Positions 43,451-55,880 of a DNA stretch of 64,000 nt are shown piece after piece. The notes under the pieces were generated by a model. That model was not told where the DNA came from. It made no database searches and worked only from the letters and a program-made list of their open reading frames with translations. Both the position numbers and the translations under genes were made by a program. Within the stretch, counting starts at the first letter, position 1. Every line of letters begins with the position of its first letter. Source of the DNA: Certhia americana (lineage: Eukaryota; Chordata; Aves; Passeriformes; Certhiidae); contig CM031857.1 in NCBI GenBank assembly GCA_018697195.1, forward strand, positions 53,093,471 through 53,157,470. Direction: 5' to 3'.

Positions 43451-44578
43451 CCTTTGGGTGAATGGTGGTAATGAGCTGTTTGCCTTATTTATAAGTATCA
43501 TTTGCTATGATGTAAATATTTTTTTGTATTGTTCATACTGTGTTTATACTCTGCAAGTGAATACAGTCCCAATGAAAGCAGGAGACTGAGTATTTTGCTT
43601 TCCCACGTAACTCAACCAGTGTTCCCAAATTCTGATCTCTAACACCTCTGCTATTGCAGTCCTGGGGCTCTCTTGAACAGAAACTGCTGATCATGCCAAA
43701 TTCTCTGGTGTTTTGTAATGTGGGCTAACATGCACTGAGGTTTGGATGAGACCAATAGACTCATTTTCACTTAGGGCCTGCGGCAGCACTGAAGTTGGAG
43801 AGAACAGAAGTGAAAGGTCAGTGTTTCCCTTCCCTGAGCTACACAGCTCCTGTTTGAAAGCAAATAAAAATATCATATGACTCCTAATATTTATAAATAT
43901 TTTTTGATAACTTTAGTGCCTTTCTTCCAACTTTTCACCAAGAGGACATTTTGATGTTATTACTTTTATGCATTTGCATTGTTTCTTACTCAGAAGGTTT
44001 GCTTGAAATAAAACCAACTGTAGACCTATTACTTCTCTCATTTTTCTAACTTTGTGTCTCTCTGTTTATGTGTAGAGTGTTAGCCAATATTTAGTTGTCT
44101 TTCTGGAACAAAGTGGGTGAATACGACCATGCACTTTGAGAAAAAAAGGTCTGAATAGACATGGATAAGCAATTAAGTTACTGGAACTTAGGGCATGTCT
44201 TTAGAGAATGATTAAAGTGAGCACTTAACTAGGATGACTGGGGTCATGGGCACAATAAATTACTATGGCTTGGAAGATGAAGAATGAATTGTTAAATCAC
44301 AATAAATGGACAACTTATAGTGTCCGTGTCCTGAAGGACAGGACAGTATCTACTTTCCACTTTCAAAGGGTGGTTTCAGCTGCTTTTCCAGATTTCCTCT
44401 GGAGTCATTCAGAGAGTCACACACAAGCAAAGAGATGATTCCACTTATTTTGCACATTCTGTTTTGGAATAGTGGAAATCAAACACTTTGATGGCTGAAG
44501 TTGGTTAAATGAATCCTGCATGAAATACATAAATGGTATTATCATCAGAACCCCTTCTTTTCTTGAAAGGATGTAGCT
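43451..44578. other. Unique noncoding sequence, nothing recognised
   Basis: AT-rich; no exon or repeat recognised. Confidence 0.5.
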
Positions 44579-44760
44579 TAGAATAATTTGGACTGGGGGG
44601 GACTTTAAGGATCATCTAGTTCCAAATTCCCTGCCATGGACAAGGACTGGGTCACTCAGAGCTCCATCCAGCCTGGCCTTGAACACTGCCAGACATGAGG
44701 CATCCACAGTTTCTCTGGTCAACCTATTCCAGTGTTTCACCACCCTCACAGTAAAGAATT
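44579..44760 (-). mobile_element. CR1 LINE 3'-end fragment
   Basis: Reverse complement of a CR1 3' end: 'gactttaaggatcatctagttcca', 'ccctgccatggacaagg', 'ccatccagcctggccttgaacac', 'catccacagtttctctgg', 'caacctattccagtgtttcaccaccctcac', 'agtaaagaatt'. It ends exactly where the GAA/TTC array begins, at the CR1 TTCTTCC site. The expected continuation is not recognisable on the far side of the array. Confidence 0.92.
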
Positions 44761-44868
44761 TCTTCTTCTTCTTCTTCTTCTTCTTCTTCTTCTTCTTCTT
44801 CTTCTTCTTCTTCTTCTTCTTCTTCTTCTTCTTCTTCTAATTCTAATTCTACTTCTACTTCTTCCTCT

Positions 44869-44899
<31 letters not shown>

Positions 44900-44928
44900 T
44901 GTCTTCTTCTTCTTCTACTTCTTCTTCA
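44759..44928. repeat. Long GAA/TTC triplet microsatellite
   Basis: About 170 bases of TTC repeats on the plus strand (GAA on minus). The first 78 bases (44,760-44,837) are 26 perfect TTC units; the remainder is interrupted by TAA, TAC, CTC and TTG variants. Array and CR1 fragment are continuous. Predicted poly-Leu and poly-Glu frames are repeat artefacts. Long pure GAA/TTC can form triplex (H-DNA) and is prone to length change. Confidence 0.97.
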
Positions 44929-47900
44929 ACATAACAGTAAGTGCACATATAAAACCTTGAGACAAGATTAGCAACTCAATATGCACATCAAATATCTGAG
45001 AAAGTTGGTGATACAGTCAAGCCCTCATATATCACTACCACCACCCCATTTGTTTTGAGAGAAGTTCTGATGTGGACAACCTAATGATCTAAGAAGGACT
45101 GTTTCTCAACAGGTATAATACTTGAGACAGCCATATCATGTTTCTGAAGGAGCCATCCAAACAGCACATAAGAAACTGCTTCAGTACAGAAAGACAATCC
45201 ACACAGACATTTTATCTTCAGTTACTACATACCATCACACCCTGGAACCTGCACAGAAAATTACTGAGTGATTGCTGCTTAAGGTCATATCTAGCTGTAA
45301 ACTCAGTGCTGCCTTCCAAACCTTTGTCCAAGACCTGACATCCAGGTCCCTGTTAAAGGAGACACTGGATTGAATGTATTGCATGGTGCTGCAGCATCAC
45401 AAGCAGCACAGTATAAAAAGTCTGTGGCAAGGTACAGAGATCAAATTCCAGAAACAATGATTAGCAAATAAGGGTGAATCTCCAGAAGTCTGAATCAAGT
45501 AGTCACTAAAAGCATTGAATACTGCTGAGAATTTTATGAAAAACATGAAAATATACTCTTCTATATTGCCCACAATTTTCATCTCTAATTACACAAGAAA
45601 GACTACAAAAAAAAAAAACCATTGTGTTTTTCATTGACACTTTTGCTACAGGTTTTCATTACCAAGAGAAATGTGAAGCTGAAGAAGAAGCAGAAGGAAA
45701 ACAAGCTGTTGTGCAACTTCTGTGAAAATTTGAGTTTATTTGACTTAGATCAGGACTGCAAGTTAACCCGTGTATCAGAAGCCAACCTACTTACATTATA
45801 GTCTGCCTGCCTGACATATTCTTGGTGGTGAGGGTCTTTCATTGAAACAGGAATATAGAAGTTATTATACAACCTGGGTACGACATTTCACCCTCCAATA
45901 GTTGCTTTGTAATTGAAATGAGTTTTTGACCTGGAAGAGTTTATAATGAGCCAAATTTGTGCAGTTACAGCCCCAGGTCACTTGAGCACATTACAGGGAA
46001 AGAGCAAAAGAACTTGGAAAAGTGGCTCCATGTTTCTCCTCCTTTCTGGAAATAAATTCCTGTAAAAATATAAACAAAGGCAATAAAAGTACCAGTAGAA
46101 AAAAAAATAAAGAAAGACAAAAATGATTCTTTGCTGAAGATAGTAAAGCAAACAAGCAGGCATGGATTTATCAGGGTGAGGGGAGGAAAAGGAGAGAACA
46201 GGAATAAAGTAGAGGGGAGCACACAGAAAGAAGATGTGGCACTTGTGTGCTAGGAGAAAGACTCTTTTTCCAGAGATTAAAGAAATCACTTTATCTCCTG
46301 CAATTTTTTTCTTAAGAAAAATGAAGTGGCAAAACCAACAGAACTTCCCCAGAAGCAGGTTTAATGGAAACTGAGATGGAATCTCTGTGGGCTGCAAGTC
46401 AAGTGTCTGTTAGTGAGAAGGAGGAGGAAGAGTCAGCAATCCAGCATGCTGAAATGAGAGGCAAGCCTGCGGGTGGCACTTTGACAGCCATGGCCATGGA
46501 GGAAAGCCTGGAACAAGCAGTCATGAACAGAGCTCAGACCTGCTGACCTCTGTGATCAGGCCAAGTATCACAAGCTGAAGTGAGTCCACTAACAAAACCT
46601 CCTGACTTGTTTGCTAAAATTTTGCTGAAGGCATTTTAAAATTCAGCTAATGAAAAAGCTACATGCTCTTTCTCAGACTTGCATGGGGAGGAAGTTTCTC
46701 TGCCCCACAGCTCTCTTCAGAGCTACTTGGGGTAGCTCAAAGTATCACTATGGAACTGTTTGCCATACATAGGGCACTTCAGTTTTTGTCCACTTTGATA
46801 GCTCTGTGTAAAATTCAATTTGGTACTCTCACTGAAACTACCTTTTCCTTGTTTTTTCCCTACAAGAACTGCTACTTGTGTACCAAGTCAGTTGAGGGAA
46901 TGTGACAGTTCTCAGCTACTACTAGAAATCAGTTATTAGACATGAACAGTACTTTGGGTTATATTTACTTGGAACAAGCTATTTACCAAAATGTTTATCA
47001 TCAATACAAAAAGAAGGCCGAATAATTCTAATACACATGAACACCTTAATTATTTAAAAGCTTCTAGCATACATTTTGTTATCTCCTCATGTTGATTCAT
47101 GCATCTATATGCAATATTTAAATCTCCTATCCATATAGTTTCTCATATTTTATGTTTTTTTAATATATTCTTCAAAATTACCTTTAATAAACCCCTTTAT
47201 TTGGTTTGGTACCATTGAAATTATCAAAAATATATTTATGAGCTCTATCTCTTTAAGAGCAAATATAAAATCAAACTGGAAATTTTTTTAGTGTAAGCTG
47301 TTTTCAACTTCTAAATGAACCAGGAAAGCTTTGAAGAATTTTTTGAAGTGTTCTTTGAAATATCTCCTTACTTAAAACAAAGCCATATCACATCAGCCAT
47401 TACAAAAATATTCTCTTTTGCCAAGAGACCACACGTGAAGCTTCAGGTGGGAAAAAATTAGGCTTACAAAAGAAGAAGAGAAAATTATTTGGCCTTCCAA
47501 TAAAAATCAACATGGAACTGCTACTGTAGTTCCATTATAAAGACTCATAAAAACATTTCCAGTTGCTCTCTAGTAGGTCTCATTTCCATAAGCAAAACCC
47601 CTCTTTATTTCTTCCACAGTTTCTTACAGGTCTTTAAGGAGCTATGAAAAGTCTCTTGCCAACAGGGAATTTCTTGCAGAAATAAAGTGTCTTAGGAAAC
47701 ATTTTTTTATAGATCTGGAAACATATTAATGATTAAAGGCCTGATCCTTCAGCGCTGAGTGTTTGCAGTTTCCATTGGTTTCTGTGTGAATTACAGATGC
47801 TGGGAATCTTTTCATATCAGCTATAAGGTCTGCATACATCAAGTGTTAGATGATTGTACCAGGCTTGTCAGAAACCTTAGTGTTCTGCCTTCTGAACCAC

Positions 47901-50900
47901 ACAGCAGAATATAGGTTCTCATATTGAAACCCATGAGTTTCAAATTCAGGATTCAGTTCCTTAAGATCATGGAACAGACTTAAAATTCATGAACTTTCTC
48001 ATCTTTTAACTTGGAATCTTTCTTTAAAGTCATCTTCTTGCCTTTTATGTTTTCTCTGCAGAAATCCAGGCTGGAAATGCACTTTTCTTTAGGATAGAAT
48101 GGTTTATTTACCTGTCCCCTGAAGCTGGGGCTAAAGAAAGATGTCAAACATTTAGTGCTGCACTACAGGCCTCGATGTGGCTAAGTCATCTCTCTTGCAG
48201 GTCTGGTGCTGTGCTCCTGTGTCCCAGCACAGCCTTGTGTGCCTTTCTCAACACTTAGCTGGGGACACAGAATGAGAGCAGAAAAAAAAAAAAAAATCTG
48301 TGGGAGGCAGAGCTGCAGCTGCTGGAGGAGCTTATTTTATCTGTCAGCGACTGTACATGAACCCTCTCTACTGCAGGATAAAATCTGACAGAGAGGCATA
48401 AGTCCTGACAGAGAAAGTTTTATGTACATTAAAGTCCCCATCAACCTGTCAATGCATAAATGGCCATGTGCAATGTAAGTGATGATTAGAAGTGATCCAA
48501 AAGAAAGCATTTAAAAACCAAATGAACCAACCCACTACACCAGATCTACACCAAAGCTTCTTGATAAGTTAAACTGTTTTTAAGTCAGAGATCAGCAACA
48601 AAAGGCCTGACTGCCAAAAGGCATCTTAGACATTCAGCAGATTTCCTATTAAAATGTAAGATAAGGAACCATCAAAATATAAATGAAAAAGACCCCAGTC
48701 AACAGTATAAAATTTCTTGAGGAGTCAAGAATAGCATGTCCCATTTGTGGGACTGCTTCCAGGGCCTTATCCTTCTCCTTCAGCTTTTGTGCTTTTATGT
48801 TTATGGCAAAACCAGTTTAGAGTTGGAATGGCCACATTCAGCCTACAAATCAATAGCGCTTCCTTTTGGAAAGATATTTTTATTACTGCTGCCTTTAATT
48901 GCCTGGTTAATCTGTGTAACCAAGTACTGTAATCCATGTAATCCCATGGCCCTTTCACTTGTCCTTTATTGACCAGACAGGTATTTGTTGCACTGCTGCT
49001 AGTGTTCTTCCTTCCACACAGGCTGTCAACTCTTCACGCATAAAGATTTCCCACCACACTCAGTGTTTGTACAGAGCTGGCACAACCAGCCTGAATCGCC
49101 CAAGGACTACCAGATAAACCAAACAAATACCCCTGAAGCCACTCTAGTGATTTGCTGAGGTTTATTTGCCTATTTATATCATTGAAGCTGTCAGAGGGCA
49201 AGGAAATGGGAAGAAAAATAATATTTTCCTTAAAAAAGAAAGAAAAATAGTAGAAAATTAACTGTTATGGGGAACCACTTCATCTTTTTCATAGTGTTCC
49301 CAGACCTCTGTGTAGTCACTTCCTGGGGAGATACCAGAAACTAATTTTTCAAAAGTGAAAATCAGCTAAATGTATTCTGTAAGGCAGTGACAATTAAGTT
49401 AATAATATTTCCTCAGAACCTTTCCATCAATATAAGGCACTCATTTAATTGTATCACTCAAGTAACATTGCAATTGTGGGTCAAAAATGTAATTCTTCAT
49501 TTTCCTGCATTTCCATACCACTGAGGTTAACAGATGTACCTACTCCAGTGATATGTCCATATGAAAGTCTGCTCTAGACCTATACACTGAATAAATGACT
49601 GAGGATATTTGTCAAACTGCCCCTGGGAGTGGCCTCATATTTTTTGGATAAGCTTCAGATAAAAGTCTAAACATCTGGATATGTATAAAAATCATCCAGA
49701 GCTCCTGGATGTCAAGTCTTTTCTCTCATTCATTTGGACTGAAATTGTCAGTGGGCACAGAAGTGTTGTAATGTGAGGCGTAATCAGCCAGTGGACAGAA
49801 AAGGAATCAGATGTCTTTCAAATAAAACGCGCCTCTCCACCAGCAATCCTCCAGCGAATCTCCCACACCTGTGGATGAGGGTTACGCTGCTGTTACTGCC
49901 ATTCAGAACTCTTTTAATGCTGGATGTATTTTTTAAAAGACAGCTCTCGCAGCTTATAAAGCAAGGTTTTGGCTTCGGCTAATGAAAAGCATTAGTGTAC
50001 CGTGGGAGGTGCAGGGAGAGAAAGATTATAATTAAATCTCTCCACTCCTCTCCCGTCTCTAAGGGCTTGGATAAGAAACAGTTCTGCTGGGCAGCTGAAT
50101 TTTAGCTAAATAAGATAGCTGGGGGAGGGAGCCTTCTTGGTGGTTTCATATGTGCTTGCACATGTGGTAGGGCCAGGGAACATTTCTGATGAAAATAAAA
50201 TTGTTCTGGGTTCAATCCAGCTGCAAATACCGGCAGCCTGCCGGGCCCTGCAACTTTCATAAGGTTGCAGATCCTGGCTCCTAGCAGGAAGTTTGGCCCA
50301 GCCACCGTAGAAGGCCCAGCAAGCAAAACAATAGTTTTATGCCTGAAAATTACACATCAAATTGGGAGAGGCAGGAGGACATGTGCCAGCATGCTCTCTC
50401 TATCCCAGTGCTGCTGAAGTTGGGCTCCTTCTTGTACCTTCAATCCCCCTTGCCCCACACCCTGTGAACACAGCCAAGAAGTTACATAGGAGCCCAAACC
50501 TGGAGGCTGTGGCTCCTCCACTCACAAAGAAGGGCTGGGGGGCCTTGGTATCTCGTAGGCTGTTGGTGATGACCAGTAATGGCCTGCTGCAGGATGAACA
50601 CGGCTCTCCTCTCATCCTCCTGTGTGTTCCTTTTACTATAAGCCTCTCCTGAGTTTGAGCTGGTCTTGAAGAACAAATGTTTGTTGGAATGATTTATGAT
50701 TTGCATTAATTTATATAGCACCTTTCAAGTACATCACAAGTGGGTCCTTATAAGAAGTAAGTTTGAAACAATGTAGGTGCAACATGCCAAAAAAATACAG
50801 CTATTGAAAACAGAAGACTAAAAGACTCAAAACAACATTTTAAGACTTCTTAAGGAATTTGATATAAAACCTTTTCTTAGAGTGTAGGGGAATGTTGGAT

Positions 50901-53900
50901 TCATGGCTTTGGGTTGCTGGGAGATATGTTTAATACACTTTTAGGTTGAGAATGGAGACTGAGCCTATTCTGGGAAAAAAAAACCAAAAAAGCTCCCAAG
51001 CTTATAACCTTGGGCAGATATTAGGGACATGGGCAACAAAAATATTTTAAACTGAATCCTGTAGAAGTAATTCCTGCAGCTGTTTGGACCAGACTCAGCT
51101 TTGCAGCATCTCAGTGTTTGCATCTCATCATCCTAAAAATCACTGGTGGTCCAGAACTACTCACATCAAGATGGCCTGTTCCAGGACCAGAAACAGGGGC
51201 AACGTGAGCAGGGTCACTTCACCTTTCTGACATACAATCAAATGCAGCTGCAAAATTTTGTTCTAAATTTCTTTTAAAAGGGAAGAAAGACAAGTTTCCA
51301 CCAAAACACAACCCTGATCCTGGTAACTCTGTACCTTTCTCAGGATTATACTGCTGTGGAGGAGTGGAAAGGCCCATAGCCATGCTGATTTCCACCCATG
51401 GAAAGGTTTTTTTTCCAAAAGTTGTTGGTTTTTTCCCAAAAACTTTCCTTGTGAGGAATATTCACAAGCATGGAAAACATAGAATATAATGAATAATGGC
51501 ACTGAAGTAAAACCAGGATGCTAGCGTCCCTTATCTCTTCTTTAATCACTGATAAGCCCTTGCACCCACAGATGTTTAATGCAATTTAAACCAGCAGTAA
51601 TTAGTCCCCATCCAAAAGAGTATTTAAAAACATACATCAACCCGCCATGAGGACTGACACCCTAAGATGCTGCACACATACTTACACACTGTATTGAAGC
51701 CTGCATTTTCCTTTTCCTGTAGGGGAACAGCACTTTCTCCTGTGACCATGGAGTTAACTTGAAAATTTTCCTGTCACTCTTTTTTTTTCTGCTTTAGCCA
51801 AACTTACTCAAATATTTCAGCTGTGGTTGCGTAGCAGGCCTGATTCTGTTCTTGAGAAGTAACTGAAAATTTTGCTCTTGATTAGAGTGTATTCAGGATT
51901 GGGTCTTTTCAAGCAGCAGAAATCTAGTAAGTATGCATGTGTCTTGTGTTTTCAGAGTTTCTCAGCATCTTGGACTACCAGATCAGTCTCTCTAGAAACA
52001 TATATTTGAAGACAATGTAAATACCATTTACTTATGCACATGCATACACACACTCCATTCACGCATATACATATAATATTACCGTTTTACCAGAATTGTG
52101 CAAACCTGATACCTGATCAAAATACAAGCCAATACTACTTAAATTGTTGAAATCTTTGCTTTTCACTGCAGTTCTCTTTGTTGAATTAAACAAAGACAAT
52201 ACTTCCACCAGAAGTATACCTAGACATGTAATCCAAATGACACAGAGCCCTGTTAAACACAGGGAGATATTTTGCTTTCAATTACACCAATGTAACTGCT
52301 GCTCAGATGAAAGACGTCTCTCTGATCTTACACCAGGAAGATGTACTTCTTCTGAGGAAAAGACATAAAAGACCTGTCAGGCTTGTGCTCCTCAATGGAA
52401 TTTATGGTAAGTCAGCCTGTTTGAGTTGAAGATGTGTGCACATTCATTATGGGAGCTTTTCTTCTTCCGCTAAGTGCAACATATGGATACAGACATAACT
52501 GAATTACATGTAAAAATGTAATAAAATATTTTGCTTGCAAACATGCAATAGAACACTAACACATCATTTTATGAGAGAGTATTTGTGCATGATCTGATTC
52601 TTACTTTATAACATGGTTCAAATATAGTATAATGCTCTCTCACTTTGAAGTGATAGCCTGCATAGAAAGATGACTCATGGGATAAGCCATGAGCCCTTTG
52701 CTCTTGCAAATACACTCTAAAAACAGGTGGGAGCTCTTAAAAGAAATGCACTGAATGGGTTTAGACCTGGGGCTCACTGGTCTGGATAGCACTCCATAGG
52801 ACCTTACAACATTGCTTGGGAAAGACCCAGGACCAAAGTCCCAGCAGTCCATAGCTCCCTGGAAGAGCCATCTTCCCTTAAGGCCACATTGCAGCTTGGC
52901 CCATAATGGATAGGAGTTATGTACAATGTGTTCCACTTGTATAAATGGCAACTCCACACCAGATCTTTGATGTGCTCTCCAGGGCAGTGATGATTAATTT
53001 TTAATAAACACTGTGGGAAGGCCACACCTTCCTCTATGTCCCATTCAGCTGCTGCTTTCTGCTGAAGTGGCAGTCTGTGCACAGTATTGAGAAGCAATGT
53101 GTTATTCTGGATAGTCCTGCTCTGAGAGTCACTCTGCCTTGGGCCAGGGCAGCTGGCAGTATTTCAGACCACATAAAAGCTGCCACATGATGGAGTCAAG
53201 ACCATTTGCAAAAAGCTCTGAGTGCAGTGCATGGGAACAAGGGTGCAATACGAGCTGGGAGGGATAACGTGACAAGGGAGGGGGGCAGTGAGACAGTGGG
53301 GACACCACGTGCCTGGTGTAAGTCCGGGGTAGAAGGGACACATCTACACACAGAAATGAAGTCAATAAAATTGCAGTGTCTCAGGAAGCCTCTCGGAATA
53401 GGCACGGTAGTCCTTGCTGTATGTATGTCTAGAAATGCATGTCACAGTATTAGTGATGGACTTCCACAGAGAAGCAAAAGGGGTTGCTTCTTCTGTCTTA
53501 AAAATAATTTCCTTATTGTAATGATGGTATACAATGACACTGTTCTCTCAGTATTTAGGTACTGAATTCCCCTTTTTTAGAAAGGACTTAAACTTGAGTG
53601 ACCTGTGGACCCACCATCTATGTACTGAGCCCTCTTTGTTATTTGTGCTTTTTGGAGAGATTATGCTCTCATGATTTATATAAAGAGTCTGTCGTCTTAG
53701 AGGGGATTTCATATGACCCCATGATCCCATTATTTAAGTACTAAGATCCTTCTTGTTAGAGGTTACTTTAACCACCATTTACACACTCGGCTCCCCAGAA
53801 TAAGGCTTTCCCCACCAGTGTCAACAGAATTAGCTTTTGTTCAAGTGTTCTTCCTCTGCAATTAAATCACACTTGAATGTCAACAATCCTATTTTTCATA

Positions 53901-54403
53901 GTATGGTCTCAGTCTGGCTGCATCCACTTGCGCCAGTGGCATGTTAAGCAAAATCCAAACCCAAGAGTGGATGTTGACTGTGGGCTGTGCAGCCATGACT
54001 GTGGCTGTGAGTTCAATCAGTAAGTACACGAGTGCAAGCACTGAGCATGGAATGGTGATGGCATCCTAAAAGACTGTGATGAACTGCTTGAAAAATACAT
54101 GCTCAAGCAAACCCCCAAATCATTGCCACAGCAAACTGACATGACGAAAAGAACTAACTTTGAAACTTCTATGTCTTTACCTTTCTATCTCAAGCATTTC
54201 ACATTTGTGAACCATGTGCTTTGTGGGCAGTTATGCTGGTAGCATAAGATTAAATGCTCTGTTTTAGCATGTTTAGGTAAAGAATGCTTGATAGAATTTA
54301 CAGAGAATAAATACTAGGACAGTTTCAATTATAAGTGGAGACAGGCTCTTGCAAATTTCAGGGATCTGAAAGAAAAGCCAGGAAAAAGCATAGTGAGGAA
54401 TAA
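44929..54403. other. Unique AT-rich noncoding sequence, no gene recognised
   Basis: About 9.5 kb with no recognisable exon, RNA gene or interspersed repeat. Short A runs occur (for example 45,608-45,619 and 48,281-48,295). The segment 49,760-50,110 stands out by retained CpGs and homeodomain-like motifs. Confidence 0.45.
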
Positions 54404-54442
54404 TGCTTTTTAGAAGACAAGAACTTCTTTAGAAGACAAGAA
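54404..54442. repeat. 19-bp imperfect tandem duplication
   Basis: The phrase TTTAGAAGACAAGAAC occurs twice at a 19-base spacing, followed by a partial AAGAAGACAG copy. Confidence 0.85.
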
Positions 54443-55559
54443 CAAGAAGACAGAGTATTTCAATTCCACAAACAAGATAAAGAAGGAGAAAAATAATTAG
54501 GTATAAGGGAACTACAGTATAATATATAAGATGTGGCAGGAAAAAGATGATGTACACATGAATATGGCAATGTGGAAAAGTAATACAGAAAGTAAAGGCA
54601 TAGGGAAATAAATGGGTCTATTAAATACCTGTCTTTCCACTGTAGAACTCTATAGATGGATCATGAAAGGAAAAGAGGTCTATGAGGAATTCCTATAGGA
54701 ATTTAATAGTTTAGAAATGGCAAAAATTCTTTTAAAGATGTAGTCAGTGGTGTTTTAAGTTGACCATTCCATGAGACACTTCACTGACAGCAGAAGGAGC
54801 TGGGTGCTGCTCACATGAGTATTACAGAGCAATATACCTACAGAGGTGGTAAAAAATCACCTGATCCAGAGGAAGATATATCTGAGGTGACCTTTGGCAT
54901 AGTGGTCTGATATTTAAGAGATGCTTCATAGATTTTAGTGTATCAGGATAATTTCAGGTAACTGAGATGTTGACTTTGTGCCAGGATTCACGAAGGCAAA
55001 TAAGTAATTATAAAGAAGTAATGAGAGGTTCTCTCATCAGACAGAAATTTTAAGAAAAGAAAACAGAGTAAATGAAGTGAGAATCATCGATAAAGGAAGT
55101 AGAATAGAAGTCTTTCTTAGTCAATTTGCTATTCTATTCTTTAAATTGGTCTAGATTGATGACTTAAAAAAATACATAATAGATTGAAGAAATTACTTTA
55201 TTTGACCCCAAAAGAAATATTTTTTTTTGTATTCAAGTACAAATTTTTCTTAAATAAAGCTGAAGAAAATTTTTAAATTAAACATTTCAGACTAAAGCAT
55301 TTAAGTACTTAGTTTTTCAAATGTCAACCCAATACTTCTCAGCTTTTTTTAGATTCTCCTTGTGTCCATACATATATGAAAAAAAGTGCTTTCAGCTGTA
55401 ATAATTTCAGGGATGTAACATTATTTCAGAAAATTTATTGGTCTGTTTCAATTTGCATTTTTCAATAGTAAAAAGGAAGTTTTAAAGAAACTTCAAATGA
55501 AACAAAGAAATACTAGATGAGAAAATACTGCCAATTGATCTGGTTGGACAGATCAATTA
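54443..55559. other. A-rich sequence, possibly degraded LINE
   Basis: A-rich on the plus strand without a clear match. Because a CR1 RT remnant follows in the same orientation at about 55.6 kb, part of this could be the same decayed element, but I cannot align it. Confidence 0.3.
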
Positions 55560-55880
55560 TAAAATTGTACAGATATAATTTTACATTTGCACGTAACTGC
55601 AGGAACAAAGATGTTGGAACATTATGTACAGTTCTGGTCATCCATATTTATAAAAATATGTTGAAAAACTGAAGAAGATGTAAAAAAATGAGCCAATGAG
55701 CCAGGAAAAATATTCCAGTGCAGGAAAAAAAGTCCTGCACAGTACAAGACCTAAAAATCTGATCAAAAAGAGAATGAATAAATAACTTGAATGTGCCACA
55801 TGTTTTTTTGTCACAATATATTTTGGGATTAAAGTGAAGAAAAGTACAAATAAAGAAAATGTTTTGGAAGGCCAGAGAAA
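55560..55880 (+). mobile_element. Ancient CR1 ORF2 remnant
   Basis: Translation from 55,616 gives LEHYVQFWSS, then a diverged stretch with a stop and KTEEDVKK. This lines up with the CR1 RT C-terminal region LEYCVQFW...VLERVQRR. The following A-rich sequence fits a decayed continuation but cannot be matched with confidence. Plus strand; no intact frame. Confidence 0.55.

Noticed and set aside
44724..44971. Poly-Leu and poly-Glu frames
   Set aside because: Direct translations of the GAA/TTC microsatellite.
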